Positions 32,950 through 43,591 of a DNA stretch of 64,000 nt are shown here, piece by piece; positions within the stretch are counted from its first letter, which is position 1; each line of letters starts with the position of its first letter. Source of the DNA: Halodesulfovibrio sp. (GTDB lineage Bacteria > Desulfobacterota > Desulfovibrionia > Desulfovibrionales > Desulfovibrionaceae); assembly GCF_025210605.1 (NCBI RefSeq), contig NZ_JAOARI010000002.1, positions 124,001 to 188,000 on the forward strand, read 5' to 3'. The position numbers and the translations under genes were made by a program. A model generated the notes under the pieces. That model saw only the letters and a program-made list of their open reading frames with translations. It searched no databases and was not told the DNA's origin.

Positions 32950-33759
32950 ATGCAAACTCCGAAGTCAGTACAAATAAAAATGACCTCCTTTAACAGGCAG
33001 GCATTTTCTAAAGAGATCTATCGCCCCGGAGTGATCTCTTTATCACGTATTATATGGGGATCTATTGGAAGCGCTCTCCTCTTAGGGCTTGTTGCGCTAT
33101 TATCTGGAATCACAGGTGTTGCAGTCCTTTTCCCACCACTGGCGGCGACGTGTTTTATTAATTCTACCTGTGTCTTTCTTCGTGTGGCACGACCAAAATC
33201 AGTCATTGTTGGTCACTTTGTCGCCTCGTATTGCGGGCTGGCAGGTGTCTGGACGGGAACAATGCTAGGTGCGGGAACCGAATTTGAAATCCCCCTCAAG
33301 CTGGGATTTGCCATGCTATATGCAGCAATATTTATGCAAATATTCGATGCAGACCACCCTCCTGCGGCGGCAACAGCAGCTATTCCTGCAATACTTCCGC
33401 TCCCGATGTCTGACTTCCTTTTCCCGCTTTACATGGCGTGGGGCGGAACACTTACAGTACTTTTCGCGCTGCTTTGGAATAGAGTCTGGATGGAATTTCC
33501 GGCAAAAGATATTGATAACACCACAAAGTGCGCCGGATTATTTATGGATAAGCCGCAAGTGGTTGGGATGAGCATCTGCATGCTGAGCTTCGCGCTCATG
33601 TGCTGCAAAGAAACTTTTGAAACAATATATGTGATAGGATTGGCAGGAATGGTGACAGGTGTACTGGTATTAGGCACGCATCATTTTTGGCATCTTCTTC
33701 CTATTAAAAATCTGCTCAAGCTGCTGGACAAAATCATGAAGCAACGAGTTCAAACCTAA
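32950..33759 (+). CDS. HPP-family integral membrane protein
   Basis: 269 residues with the family signature DADHPPAAATAAIPAI and about six hydrophobic stretches, among them IIWGSIGSALLLGLVALLSG, GVAVLFPPLAATCFIN, LGFAMLYAAIFMQ and VVGMSICMLSFALMCC. Cyanobacterial HPP proteins have been linked to nitrite transport; no substrate is established for this group. The ATG at 32950 is selected from GGGAGG 8 bases upstream. It follows cooS but lies beyond a terminator, and it is convergent with the GAF-type regulator. Confidence 0.85.
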   Translation: MQTPKSVQIKMTSFNRQAFSKEIYRPGVISLSRIIWGSIGSALLLGLVALLSGITGVAVLFPPLAATCFINSTCVFLRVARPKSVIVGHFVASYCGLAGVWTGTMLGAGTEFEIPLKLGFAMLYAAIFMQIFDADHPPAAATAAIPAILPLPMSDFLFPLYMAWGGTLTVLFALLWNRVWMEFPAKDIDNTTKCAGLFMDKPQVVGMSICMLSFALMCCKETFETIYVIGLAGMVTGVLVLGTHHFWHLLPIKNLLKLLDKIMKQRVQT

Positions 33760-33817
33760 AAAGCTAAACCAACCGTACTCACGAGCGAGCTAAACAACAC
33801 AGAGGAAGCACACAATA

Positions 33818-35428
33818 CTATTTTGCGAGGTTATATTTCTTGATTCGAGTCGCCAGCGTCGTTGCCTTGATACCTAACAGTTCCGCAGCACCATTAGGGC
33901 CGTAGATTTTCCAGTTACATCGTTCAAGGGCACGCTTTGTATTCTCAATTTGCAACTGCTTTACTTCCTGCTCAGTAAAAAGCCGCTCGTGATTATGCGA
34001 CACATCGCGTGATGCATTTTTTTCCTGTAACGCTCCTGAAGCGTTAGGCAACTCAAGATGATTTGATTCAGCATTGCTGGATATTGCAAACCGCTCAACA
34101 ATATTTTGTAGCTCTCGCACATTACCCGGCCAACGATATTCCATTAATTGCTGTATATGCTCTGAAGAAAACTGACGCGAAGGGCGGTTCATATTTTCAA
34201 GACACCGGGCAAGAAAATAGTTTGCAAGCGGCTCAATGTCTTCTGGACGTTCCCGCAACGGCGGAACCACAATCGGAAAAACATTCAACCGGAAATAAAG
34301 ATCTTCTCTAAAATTACCTTTTTCAATTTCGAGATGTAAATTCTTATTGGTTGCCGCTATAATTCTTGTATCTACAGTACGGGTTTGCTCTTCACCCACG
34401 CGCTGATACTCACGCTCCTGCAACACGCGCAGCAGTTGCGCTTGATATTCTATAGGTATTTCCCCTATTTCATCTAAAAAGAGCGTTCCTGTATGCGCAG
34501 CTGCGAAAAGCCCTTCACGATGTGACACTGCTCCAGTAAACGCACCACGGGTATGCCCAAAAAATTCGCTAGCAAACAACTCTCTGGAAATTGATGCACA
34601 GTTCACTTTTATAAGTGGTTTATTCTTACGCTGGCTCCGTGCATGCACTTCACGGGCTACAAGTTCTTTGCCTGTGCCGGATTCTCCAAGAATAAGAACA
34701 TTTGCATCCGTTGCGGCAACAAGCTCTATTTGCTTAAACACATGTTGCAGTGCCGCGCTTTTTCCGATGAACCGACCATATGATGATGTATTGGAAAGCT
34801 CTTTACGAAGAAATTCGTTCTCACCTTCTAACTGTTTTTTCAGTTGTGAGATTTTCTCGAAGGCTTCTGCATTCGCTAGTGTTGACGCGGCATGGTTTGC
34901 AATTATCCGCAAAACATCAAGCACCTGCGGTGTTAATTCTGACAAGGTAAAGACTGCAATAACACCAAGGACTTCTCCTTGAAAAAGCATCGGCTGCCCT
35001 GCAAACCCTTTAATACCCTCTTTTTTTGCCCATTCAGGGTGCGCAATCCATTTACTATCTTCTTCAATAGAAGGCACAACAACAGGCTCCCCCGTTGCAG
35101 CAATGTGCCCGACTTTACGAGCACCTAATGGGAAGCGTTTGTGTGCTCCATTAATTCGAGACCAGTCTTCTGAACCGTTGTATATGGATTTTCCGGCACT
35201 TGCGACTAAATGCAGACAAGAATTTTTGTCATAGCATTCATCAGCAACAAGGCATTCAGAACAAACATCTCCTTTAGCCTTCAGCCAGATACGAACTAAA
35301 GAAATATGTTTGAATTGCGATAACTTGCTCACAACTAGATCAAAAAGCGATTTAGTCGTACGCTGCTGTCCCATTTCGAGCAACAGCGATTGAACAGCGT
35401 CATTATTAAAATGAAAGGCATTGTCCAT
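33818..35428 (-). CDS. GAF-domain sigma-54 enhancer-binding regulator
   Basis: About 536 residues. The N-terminal GAF domain (about 10-175) contains CSECLVADECYDKNSCLHL, a CX2CX5CX5C pattern that could hold a metal or Fe-S centre. The AAA+ domain has Walker A GESGTGKE, contact loop GAFTGA and Walker [11 protein letters not shown]; the helix-turn-helix is GAAELLGIKATTLATRIKKY, as in NorR/FhlA-type regulators. It has no receiver domain. The start is uncertain: ATG 35428 (GAG 7 bases upstream) is preferred over ATG 35434 and a remote TTG at 35554 that would add a hydrophobic stretch. It lies 1 kb beyond cooS and is the nearest candidate activator of the cooS promoter (inference). Confidence 0.9.
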   Translation of the reverse strand: MDNAFHFNNDAVQSLLLEMGQQRTTKSLFDLVVSKLSQFKHISLVRIWLKAKGDVCSECLVADECYDKNSCLHLVASAGKSIYNGSEDWSRINGAHKRFPLGARKVGHIAATGEPVVVPSIEEDSKWIAHPEWAKKEGIKGFAGQPMLFQGEVLGVIAVFTLSELTPQVLDVLRIIANHAASTLANAEAFEKISQLKKQLEGENEFLRKELSNTSSYGRFIGKSAALQHVFKQIELVAATDANVLILGESGTGKELVAREVHARSQRKNKPLIKVNCASISRELFASEFFGHTRGAFTGAVSHREGLFAAAHTGTLFLDEIGEIPIEYQAQLLRVLQEREYQRVGEEQTRTVDTRIIAATNKNLHLEIEKGNFREDLYFRLNVFPIVVPPLRERPEDIEPLANYFLARCLENMNRPSRQFSSEHIQQLMEYRWPGNVRELQNIVERFAISSNAESNHLELPNASGALQEKNASRDVSHNHERLFTEQEVKQLQIENTKRALERCNWKIYGPNGAAELLGIKATTLATRIKKYNLAK

Positions 35429-35910
35429 ATTCATACTCAAAAGGTATAACAAGGTAATTGCTAATACAATAGGTAAAAACAATTCAACTGTACTTAACAG
35501 CATCACCATCAACAGATCTTTTCTAGTGCACCTAACTTGCTGCTTATTCTGCAATCAGCCACTCTTGTGCTTACTATTTTTCAAATGATAGGTGTTGCAC
35601 ACAAAAAAAACATCTGTAATACCCCCACCACAATAGTCTTTCTACCGCCGTACACCTACCAAAAACAAGTATTCTATACGGAATTGTAACAACGCATCAT
35701 GTAAGCGGCATCGCAATCAAGACAAGTATTTCTCGTATAATCAACTGGCATTAATAGTTTATTTTCTGTATTGCAGTGGATAACCCCATCAGGTAATCCT
35801 TATCCATAAAAACTGATAGAGCTTTTTGCTGCGTGCAGATGGCATGAGAGCAAGAAAGTAGATATAACACGCACAGCAGCCTGAAAAATAGGGATCATAA
35901 CTCGTATAAA
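35429..35910. other. Divergent intergenic region between regulator and pqiA
   Basis: 480 bases. An imperfect repeat GGATAACC-N6-GGTAATCC lies near 35778-35799. No sigma-54 promoter with proper spacing and no further gene is seen; the region presumably carries the promoters of both flanking genes. Confidence 0.35.
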
Positions 35911-37140
35911 ATGACCACAAACACACCTACAACTGCCACCTGCCAATATTGCGGTTTAACGCAACAACTCCCCGCAATGGATGCAGATAGCAAAGCTGTG
36001 TGCATCCGTTGCCAATCTGTGCTGTATCATAAAACCAATGATACAAAACAAAGAACATTAGCACTTGCAATTACGGGTGTTATTCTTTTCATCATAGCCA
36101 ACAGTTACCCGTTTCTTTCCATGGACTTGGAAGGACGTGTTCAGGAAACAACACTACTGACCGGTATGATCTGGCTATTTAAGCACAACATGCTGGGGCT
36201 TTCAGTTCTTGTTATTGGCACAAGTGTTATCGTTCCTCTTCTGCAACTTTCTTCATTGATATATATACTCCTGCCCATGCAATTCGGAAAATTAGCGCCT
36301 AAAACAGAAGTTGTCCTCCGAGTTCTTCGGCACGCTATGCCGTGGAGTATGATGGAAGTATTCTTGCTGGGTATCCTTGTCTCCATGATTAAGCTCACAA
36401 AAATGGCGATAATTACCCCCGGCATAGCTATATGGGCGTATTCCGCTTTGATTGTTGTTCTTATCAGCGCAATTGCAGGGTTCAATCCTGACAATGTATG
36501 GTGCAGGATTCCCGTTCAACCTTCGGATACAGATCAGGACGCATGTAGGGATTCCTGTACAATAACGTGCCATAGCTGCTCACTTGAAAGCACCGCATCG
36601 GTAGAACACAAAACAACCTGCCCTCGCTGCGGTTGCGGGTTACATCATCGCAAACCGAACAGTCTGCAAAGGACGACCGCCTTGGTAGTGGCAGCGATCA
36701 TCCTATATATCCCTGCGAACCTGCTCCCGATAACTATTTCAAGCAAACTTGGTGTTGCTCACCCAGACACAATTTTAAGCGGCGCAATCCATTTTATGAT
36801 GACAGGAGCATGGCACATTGCTCTCATCATTTTTGTTGCCAGCATACTTATTCCTCTTATCAAGCTGATTACACTCAGCTACCTGCTCATTTCCATACGG
36901 TTCCGGCATCAATGGAAACCTGAAGCCCGTACCAGACTCTACCGCTTCACAGAAGCTGTCGGACGCTGGTCTATGGTGGACGTATTCGTTGTCACCGTTC
37001 TCGTAGCACTCGTTCAGCTAGAGCCATTTGCTCTTGTTGAAGCTGGTTCCGGCGTTGCGTATTTTGCAGCCGTCGTTGTAATAACCATGATTGCAGCAGA
37101 AAGCTTTGACCCTAGACTCATATGGGATCAGAAGGATTAA
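35911..37140 (+). CDS. pqiA: PqiA inner-membrane protein of the Pqi lipid-transport system
   Basis: 409 residues: two repeats, each with a zinc-ribbon-like pair (CQYCGL with CIRCQS; CHSCSL with CPRCGC) followed by four membrane helices. Repeats share the NSYPFLSMDLEGRVQETTLLTG / ANLLPITISSKLGVAHPDTILSG motif typical of PqiA. It works with PqiB and PqiC to bridge inner and outer membranes for lipid movement. It begins the complete pqiABC operon; pqiB starts 3 bases after its stop. No strong ribosome-binding site is visible. Confidence 0.94.
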   Translation: MTTNTPTTATCQYCGLTQQLPAMDADSKAVCIRCQSVLYHKTNDTKQRTLALAITGVILFIIANSYPFLSMDLEGRVQETTLLTGMIWLFKHNMLGLSVLVIGTSVIVPLLQLSSLIYILLPMQFGKLAPKTEVVLRVLRHAMPWSMMEVFLLGILVSMIKLTKMAIITPGIAIWAYSALIVVLISAIAGFNPDNVWCRIPVQPSDTDQDACRDSCTITCHSCSLESTASVEHKTTCPRCGCGLHHRKPNSLQRTTALVVAAIILYIPANLLPITISSKLGVAHPDTILSGAIHFMMTGAWHIALIIFVASILIPLIKLITLSYLLISIRFRHQWKPEARTRLYRFTEAVGRWSMVDVFVVTVLVALVQLEPFALVEAGSGVAYFAAVVVITMIAAESFDPRLIWDQKD

Positions 37141-37143
37141 AAT

Positions 37144-38742
37144 ATGACAGAAGAAAACACAGCCTCTTCACTTTCAACAGAGCTTCCGCAAGCTACTGTC
37201 TGTAAAAAGAAAAGCATATCTCTTATATGGGTTGTCCCGCTTGCTGCTCTGATTATCGGTATCGGGCTGGCTTACAATACAATGATGGCAAAAGGTCCCA
37301 CAGTTACAATCACCTTTGCCTCAGTAGAGGGTGTTGAAGCTGGAAAAACCAAAGTAAAATATAAAGATGTTGAAATCGGTAAGGTCACGAACGTCGAACT
37401 GGCCGAAGATTTCAAGCGAGTCAGAGTCACTGTCTCGCTTGTAAAAGAAGCTGATGCCTACATGACCAACCACACCAGTTTCTGGATTGTCCGTCCCCGC
37501 TTAAGCGGTGGCAATGTTACAGGACTGGGCACACTGCTTTCAGGTGCCTATATTGCTGTCGATCCGGGGAAAGGTGAAACATCACAGTATGAATTTACCG
37601 GTCTTGAAATTCCTCCTGTAGTAACAGGCGGCACCCCCGGAAAATTATTTACCCTCAAAGCGCTTGAGTTGGGGTCTCTGGATTACGGATCACCCATTTA
37701 CTACCGTGGAATCACCGTGGGACAGGTTGTTGGATACAATCTGCAAAAAGGTGGCAAAGGTGTTGATGTAACAATTTTTATTAAAGAACCTTACGACACC
37801 TATGTAAAAGATTCTTCCCGCTTCTGGCTGGCTTCCGGCGTTGATCTAACAATGGATGCCAACGGCGTCAGCGTTGATACTGCGTCAATGGTCAGCCTGC
37901 TTATAGGTGGAATCACGCTCAATAACCCAGATTACATGCAAGGCACTCCTGTTGCGGACGCGGGTGATATTTTTCAACTGTATCCAACCCGTGATGCTGC
38001 AATGACAAGGCAGTTTGCGCAAAAAGAATACTTTTTGCTTAAATTCAACCAGTCAGTTCGGGGACTTACCATTGGTGCACCTGTAGAATTTAAAGGGTTC
38101 CCAGTTGGACGCGTTGTTGATGTAGGCATCGAGTTTGACTGGACAAAAAAACAAGTACTGGTTCCAGTCCGTATTGAAATTGAAAGCGAACGGTTACGAA
38201 AAATTGCTGCTGAAACAGGTACAGATACGACAGAAGCTATGCTCAATCTTCTTGTTGAACAAGGTCTCCGCGGACAATTGCGTACAGGAAACCTGCTTAC
38301 AGGAAAACTTTTTGTTGCGCTTGATTTCTTCAGTAAAGTCTCGCCAGCCAAGGTTGTGGTTCAGAATGGCATTACAGAAATTCCAACAACTGCAACACCA
38401 ATTGAAGAACTCACAAGCAACATGACAGCCTTGCTTGAAAAATTGCAAAAAATTCCGATGAAAGAAATCGGAAACAACGCTATTGAAACGCTTCAGGGTA
38501 TTAAAAAAGCAAGTAATAAACTGGAAAAGCTCGCTGACTCTGATGAATTACGCCTGACATTCCAACGCGCAAGACAGACAATGGAAGAAGCAAATTCACT
38601 GCTTTCAAAAGATTCTACCACTATTGTAGAACTGCAACGCGCTCTGCGTGAAATGAGTGAAGCTGCACGGGCTGTGCGCTCTCTGGCAGATCAACTGGAA
38701 CGTCACCCTGAATCATTAATCCGCGGTAAGGAGGCAAGATAG
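37144..38742 (+). CDS. pqiB: PqiB, triple MCE-domain protein
   Basis: 532 residues. One N-terminal membrane helix (ISLIWVVPLAALIIGIGLAYNTM) anchors a periplasmic part with three MCE/MlaD domains (start points near VTITFASVEGVEAGKTKVKYKDVEIGKV, KLFTLKALELGSLDYGSPIYYRGITVGQV and YFLLKFNQSVRGLTIGAPVEFKGFPVGRV). A C-terminal coiled-coil (about 420-525) forms the tunnel needle in the E. coli homologue. Its stop overlaps the GTG of pqiC by one base. Confidence 0.95.
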   Translation: MTEENTASSLSTELPQATVCKKKSISLIWVVPLAALIIGIGLAYNTMMAKGPTVTITFASVEGVEAGKTKVKYKDVEIGKVTNVELAEDFKRVRVTVSLVKEADAYMTNHTSFWIVRPRLSGGNVTGLGTLLSGAYIAVDPGKGETSQYEFTGLEIPPVVTGGTPGKLFTLKALELGSLDYGSPIYYRGITVGQVVGYNLQKGGKGVDVTIFIKEPYDTYVKDSSRFWLASGVDLTMDANGVSVDTASMVSLLIGGITLNNPDYMQGTPVADAGDIFQLYPTRDAAMTRQFAQKEYFLLKFNQSVRGLTIGAPVEFKGFPVGRVVDVGIEFDWTKKQVLVPVRIEIESERLRKIAAETGTDTTEAMLNLLVEQGLRGQLRTGNLLTGKLFVALDFFSKVSPAKVVVQNGITEIPTTATPIEELTSNMTALLEKLQKIPMKEIGNNAIETLQGIKKASNKLEKLADSDELRLTFQRARQTMEEANSLLSKDSTTIVELQRALREMSEAARAVRSLADQLERHPESLIRGKEAR

Positions 38743-39347
38743 TGCCCAAACAACTCACAGGTCTTATTCTTTTGGCAGGATTTTGCATGATGCTGACAGG
38801 CTGCGGGAAAGGTTCCCCGCCATCGTCGTATTATATTCTCACAAGCTCAAGCCAGATGACTTCTGCCATACAACCGATTGAAGACATTTCTGTCGGCGTT
38901 GGACCAGTGAGCATTCCCGGATACTTGGATCGGTCTCAGATTGTCACCACGACGGGATCAAACAGTATTACGATTCACGAATACCAGCGGTGGGGAAATT
39001 CATTTAAAGCACAGGTAGAAGAAACACTTGCAGAAAACATTTCTATCCTTCTGCAAACTCCGCAAGTTACTGTGTTTCCGTGGGAACGCGCTCTGCGCCC
39101 TAAGTATCAGGTCTTTTTAACTATCCGCAAGTTTGAAGGAGAAGCAACTGGCAACGTGACCTTGGACGCAATTTGGCAAATTGCGAATGTACGCACAGAC
39201 AAATCGCTTCTTACACGAAGGTTTATGCAATCATTTCCGGTAGCAGGAAACAGTATGAGCGCCTATGTTCAGACACAAAGCAACGCGCTGGATGCACTGA
39301 GTAAAGAAATAGTGAAAGGATTGGAAGCCGTCGCTCACTCCAAGTAA
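38742..39347 (+). CDS. pqiC: PqiC outer-membrane lipoprotein
   Basis: 201 residues. The GTG start overlaps the pqiB stop (TAGTG) and has AAGGAGG 8 bases upstream. A lipoprotein signal with lipobox LTGC (Cys near residue 21) leads to the ABC-transport-auxiliary fold: SSYYILTSS, ISVGVGPVSIPGYLDRSQIVTTTG, HEYQRWGNSFKAQVEETLAENIS. PqiC tethers the PqiB needle to the outer membrane. It completes the operon. Confidence 0.93.
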   Translation: MPKQLTGLILLAGFCMMLTGCGKGSPPSSYYILTSSSQMTSAIQPIEDISVGVGPVSIPGYLDRSQIVTTTGSNSITIHEYQRWGNSFKAQVEETLAENISILLQTPQVTVFPWERALRPKYQVFLTIRKFEGEATGNVTLDAIWQIANVRTDKSLLTRRFMQSFPVAGNSMSAYVQTQSNALDALSKEIVKGLEAVAHSK

Positions 39348-39402
39348 TCATTTTATATATGCAGAATCACAGGTTACGCAGCAATAAACACATGGAGTGC
39401 AT

Positions 39403-39924
39403 ATGATAGGAAGTCTGCTTGAATTTCTCCCTCTTACCATGTTTTTAGTTACAATGCGTAACCTACCCTCTTCATATGAAGACTATTGGTTATTCACCTA
39501 CGGCATGAGCGCCATTGCGGCTATATTCTGTATTGGGTTTAAACTAACACGCCGTGAGTTTCAGAATAAAATTTTGCTTGGCATTAATTGCTATGTCATT
39601 TCCGGCGCTGTTGCCATTACTGCCAACCAACTATGGCTGTTACAGTTTTATAGCTCGTTGCAATCAGCTGCTATGTTATTATGGATAATGGGTACAGGCT
39701 GCTGCGCGCTCCTGTTTTCAAATTGGTTTCCAGATACGTTACGCCACGCTAAACATCTTCGCCTGTACGAAGCGCTGATGAGCCTTATGACAATTGGAGC
39801 ATTCGCACTTGCGTTCAGCTATCCCAACGATCGCTTATTGTCTGAAACAATTCCATTTTCCAGTCTTTTCATCGCATATTACATGCTGGCATCCCGCTTA
39901 GTGCCTGCGCAAGCATCAAAATAG
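39403..39924 (+). CDS. Multi-pass membrane protein of unknown function
   Basis: 173 residues with about six hydrophobic stretches, for example MIGSLLEFLPLTMFLV, LFTYGMSAIAAIFCIGF, ILLGINCYVISGAVAITAN and AALLWIMG-like TMs, covering almost the entire chain. GGAG lies 6 bases before the ATG at 39403; a GTG at 39397 would overlap that site. It follows pqiC by 55 bases and may belong to that operon. I recognise no family and no catalytic residues. Confidence 0.7.
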   Translation: MIGSLLEFLPLTMFLVTMRNLPSSYEDYWLFTYGMSAIAAIFCIGFKLTRREFQNKILLGINCYVISGAVAITANQLWLLQFYSSLQSAAMLLWIMGTGCCALLFSNWFPDTLRHAKHLRLYEALMSLMTIGAFALAFSYPNDRLLSETIPFSSLFIAYYMLASRLVPAQASK

Positions 39925-39936
39925 TTGATAAATAAC

Positions 39937-39969
39937 AAAGGCAGCCTGAAAGTATTTCAGCCTGCCTTT
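39937..39969. terminator. Bidirectional terminator
   Basis: AAAGGCAGCCTGAAA (39937-39951) pairs with TTTCAGCCTGCCTTT (39955-39969) except for one position, between the membrane-protein gene and the convergent HxlR gene. Confidence 0.75.
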
Positions 39970-39981
39970 GCTTTGAACATA

Positions 39982-40380
39982 TTATTCTACATCTTCAATT
40001 GATTCATACTGCTCACCGACTATCTGCTTCCCTGCCATGCTTTTTTCAAATTGTATCCCCCACTCTTTCATTGCGGTAAAAATCGGGATAACTGACTCTC
40101 CAAGCTCCGTGAGGGCGTATTCCACTCGTGGTGGAACTTCATTATACGCAGTTCGGGAGATAAGATTATCAGCTTCCAGTTCCCGCAATTGCTTTGTCAG
40201 CATGCGCTGAGTGATTCCGGGCATTGTTTTGCGTAGTGCTCCGAACCGCAGCACTTTTTCAATCCATAGATGATATAATATTATCGGCTTCCATTTTCCA
40301 CCGATCACTTGCAGAGTAAGCTCGAAAAAGCAACGATAGCTTCTGCCATCCAGTTCCTTCACGTCGCATCTTTTAATCAT
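39982..40380 (-). CDS. HxlR-family winged-helix regulator
   Basis: 132 residues, normal for HxlR. The winged-helix core is visible in QVIGGKWKPIILYHLW, RFGALRKTMPGITQRMLTKQLRELEADNLISRTAYNEVPPRVEYALTELG. Cys residues in the N-terminal segment (KRCDVKELDGRSYRCFFEL) are candidates for sensing electrophiles or redox change, as in YodB/HypR. The start at 40380 follows GGGGAAAAT; a longer frame to 40419 is less likely. It is divergent from an iron-sulfur flavoprotein gene 160 bases away, the usual arrangement for a regulator and its target. Confidence 0.9.
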   Translation of the reverse strand: MIKRCDVKELDGRSYRCFFELTLQVIGGKWKPIILYHLWIEKVLRFGALRKTMPGITQRMLTKQLRELEADNLISRTAYNEVPPRVEYALTELGESVIPIFTAMKEWGIQFEKSMAGKQIVGEQYESIEDVE

Positions 40381-40540
40381 ATTTTCCCCAACAGTACCCT
40401 GTGTGATACTAACGCACAAAAAAAACCGTACTTGTACATTTTCAAATATATGTCACTATCGCTTAATCCAGATAGTGTTTTTACCTCGTAGCAGCACTTC
40501 TTCATATAACGCATACTAAGTTAGATAAGGACAATAAACA

Positions 40541-41158
40541 ATGTACGTACTTGCCATCAACGGAAGTCCTCGCAAAGGGGGCAACACAGAAATTTTACTG
40601 CAAAAGGCATTAGCTCCATTAGCAAACCAAGGTTGGGAAACAGAGCTTGTTCAAGTCGGCGGGAAAAAGCTCAAAGGCTGTATTGCATGCGGTAAATGTT
40701 TCGAAAACAAAGATAACAACTGTATTATCAAAAACGACATGTTTAACGAACTATTCGAGAAAGCGCTTCGCGCAGACGCGATTATCCTTGGTACTCCAAC
40801 CTACTTTACAGACGTTTCCGCAGAGCTAAAGGGGCTTATTGACCGTATGGGAATGGTTGCCCTTGCTAATGGTCGCAAGCTTGCAGGTAAAATTGGAGCA
40901 GCAGTTGTTGCTGTACGACGCGGTGGAGCTACCCACGCATTCGACAGTATCAACCACATGTACCTTATGTCACAAATGATCGTACCTGGTTCAATTTACT
41001 GGAACCTTGGTGTCGGTCTTGCGCCGGGTGATGTGAAAAACGATGCAGAAGCTATGGCAAACATGGAAAGCCTCGGTGAGACAATTCACTGGCTTGGAAC
41101 TGCTATGAAACCACATAAAGAGTCATTCCCTGTTTCTACATTCGGCAGCAGAGAATAA
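40541..41158 (+). CDS. Iron-sulfur flavoprotein (flavodoxin-fold NADPH-dependent FMN reductase family)
   Basis: 205 residues. The flavodoxin-like FMN-binding start VLAINGSPRKGGNTEILL and GTPTYFTDVSAELKGLIDRMG define the fold. A compact cysteine motif CIACGKCFENKDNNC (CX2CX2CX7C) matches the [4Fe-4S] motif of iron-sulfur flavoproteins. Such proteins pass electrons to quinones, oxygen or peroxide, or act in aromatic nitro-compound reduction. The divergent HxlR gene suggests induction by a reactive electrophile (inference). Confidence 0.88.
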   Translation: MYVLAINGSPRKGGNTEILLQKALAPLANQGWETELVQVGGKKLKGCIACGKCFENKDNNCIIKNDMFNELFEKALRADAIILGTPTYFTDVSAELKGLIDRMGMVALANGRKLAGKIGAAVVAVRRGGATHAFDSINHMYLMSQMIVPGSIYWNLGVGLAPGDVKNDAEAMANMESLGETIHWLGTAMKPHKESFPVSTFGSRE

Positions 41159-41180
41159 ACTCAACCAGCTCTAAAAAAGA

Positions 41181-41216
41181 AAAAGCGGCATACTGAAAAT
41201 TCAGCATGCCGCTTTT
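41181..41216. terminator. Bidirectional terminator between flavoprotein gene and pgk
   Basis: AAAAGCGGCATACTGAA pairs with TTCAGCATGCCGCTTTT with one mismatch; A- and T-runs flank it on both strands, so it can also end the gap-pgk transcript. Confidence 0.85.
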
Positions 41217-41275
41217 CTATATCATCAACGCTTTTTTTGCCGTGCAATGAGCAACCAGCGCACAAGCACAAAAGA

Positions 41276-42472
41276 TTACGCTTTAGAAAGAGCTTCTACA
41301 CCAGGGAGCTTCTTGCCTTCGAGGAATTCAAGAGAAGCACCGCCACCGGTGGAAACATGAGATACTGCTTCAGAAAGACCAGCTTTCTCAATAGCAGATG
41401 CAGAATCACCACCGCCGATAACGGTAATGCTGCCTTTAGTAGTTGCTTCTGCGAGTGCTTCTGCCACAGCAAAAGTACCTTTTGCAGATGCATCAATTTC
41501 AAAAACACCCATTGGACCGTTCCACACAACTGTGCCGGACTTTTCGATAATGTTTTTGAACACGTTCATGGTATCAGGACCGATATCAACAGCCATGAGA
41601 CCTTCTGTAATTGCATCTTCCGCTACGATTGCTTCACTACCGATTTCGCGTGCATCGAAATCAAGTTTATCTGTCACAAGGTAGTCTGTAGGAAGAAGAA
41701 TTTTACCTTCACCAAGTTCAAGAAGTTCTTTAGCGAGAGGCAATTTTTCATCTTCGCAAAGAGAATTACCGATTTCGCGACCTTGAGCTTTAAGGAAGGT
41801 ACACGCCATGCCGCCGCCGATAATCAGGCTATCAACTTTTGGCAGAAGTGCTTTAATTACATCAATTTTACCGGAAATTTTTGCACCGCCGATAATGGCA
41901 GTAAATGGACGCTTAGGTTCAGCAAGAGCGCCACCGAGGAAATCCAGTTCCTTTTTAAGCAGGTAACCACATGCACAAGTATCCATGTACTGTGTAATAC
42001 CTTCGGTGGAAGCATGCGCACGGTGCGCAGTGCCGAATGCGTCGTTAACGTACAGTTCTGCAAGCTCAGAAAGCTGTTTTGCAAATTCTGGATCGTTATC
42101 TGTTTCTGCTTTGTGGAAACGCAGGTTTTCGAGAAGAAGTACGTCGCCGGAAGCAAGCTTTTCTACTGCTTTTTTGGCAACATCACCAACGCAGTCATCA
42201 GCAAATGCAACTGGTTTTCCCAACAGCTCTGCAAGGCGCTCCGCAACAGGTTTAAGGCTCAACGCCTCTACACGCTGTCCTTTCGGGCGTCCAAGGTGAG
42301 ACATAAGAATAACTTTTGCGCCCTCATCCACGAGATGGGAAATGGTTGGAAGAGCTGCACGGATGCGTTTATCGTTATCAACTGCGCCGTCTTTAAGCGG
42401 TACGTTGAAGTCTACGCGTACGATTACAGTTTTCTCTTCACAATTGAGATCGTTGATAAAAAGTTTGTCCAT
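41276..42472 (-). CDS. pgk: Phosphoglycerate kinase
   Basis: 398 residues, full length. It makes ATP from 1,3-bisphosphoglycerate in glycolysis, or the reverse in gluconeogenesis. Signature IVRVDFNVPLKDG, substrate-binding Arg/His region LMSHLGRPKG, AIIGGAKISGKIDVI, VWNGPMGVFE and nucleotide loop VIGGGDSASAIEKAG are all present. GAGG lies 8 bases before the ATG. It follows gap by 105 bases on the same strand, separated by a strong hairpin. The lower-confidence frames antisense to it are only shadows of its codon pattern. Confidence 0.97.
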   Translation of the reverse strand: MDKLFINDLNCEEKTVIVRVDFNVPLKDGAVDNDKRIRAALPTISHLVDEGAKVILMSHLGRPKGQRVEALSLKPVAERLAELLGKPVAFADDCVGDVAKKAVEKLASGDVLLLENLRFHKAETDNDPEFAKQLSELAELYVNDAFGTAHRAHASTEGITQYMDTCACGYLLKKELDFLGGALAEPKRPFTAIIGGAKISGKIDVIKALLPKVDSLIIGGGMACTFLKAQGREIGNSLCEDEKLPLAKELLELGEGKILLPTDYLVTDKLDFDAREIGSEAIVAEDAITEGLMAVDIGPDTMNVFKNIIEKSGTVVWNGPMGVFEIDASAKGTFAVAEALAEATTKGSITVIGGGDSASAIEKAGLSEAVSHVSTGGGASLEFLEGKKLPGVEALSKA

Positions 42473-42525
42473 GTTCGATGCCTCGTAATAAGTGATAATT
42501 TAGTTGTGAACAGCCCGATATAAAT

Positions 42526-42561
42526 CACAGCGGCTCACCTTTTACAAGGCAAGCCGCTGTG
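42526..42561 (-). terminator. Hairpin between gap and pgk
   Basis: CACAGCGGCT (42526-42535) pairs perfectly with AGCCGCTGTG (42552-42561). On the minus strand only ATTTATAT follows, so it is probably a partial terminator or processing site lowering pgk relative to gap. Confidence 0.55.
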
Positions 42562-42577
42562 TTTATTTCATATGGAA

Positions 42578-43591
<1,014 letters not shown>

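Noticed and set aside
41237..42523. 428-codon open frame on the plus strand
   Set aside because: It runs fully antisense to pgk, and its Cys/Phe-rich product is a shadow of the codon use of pgk.
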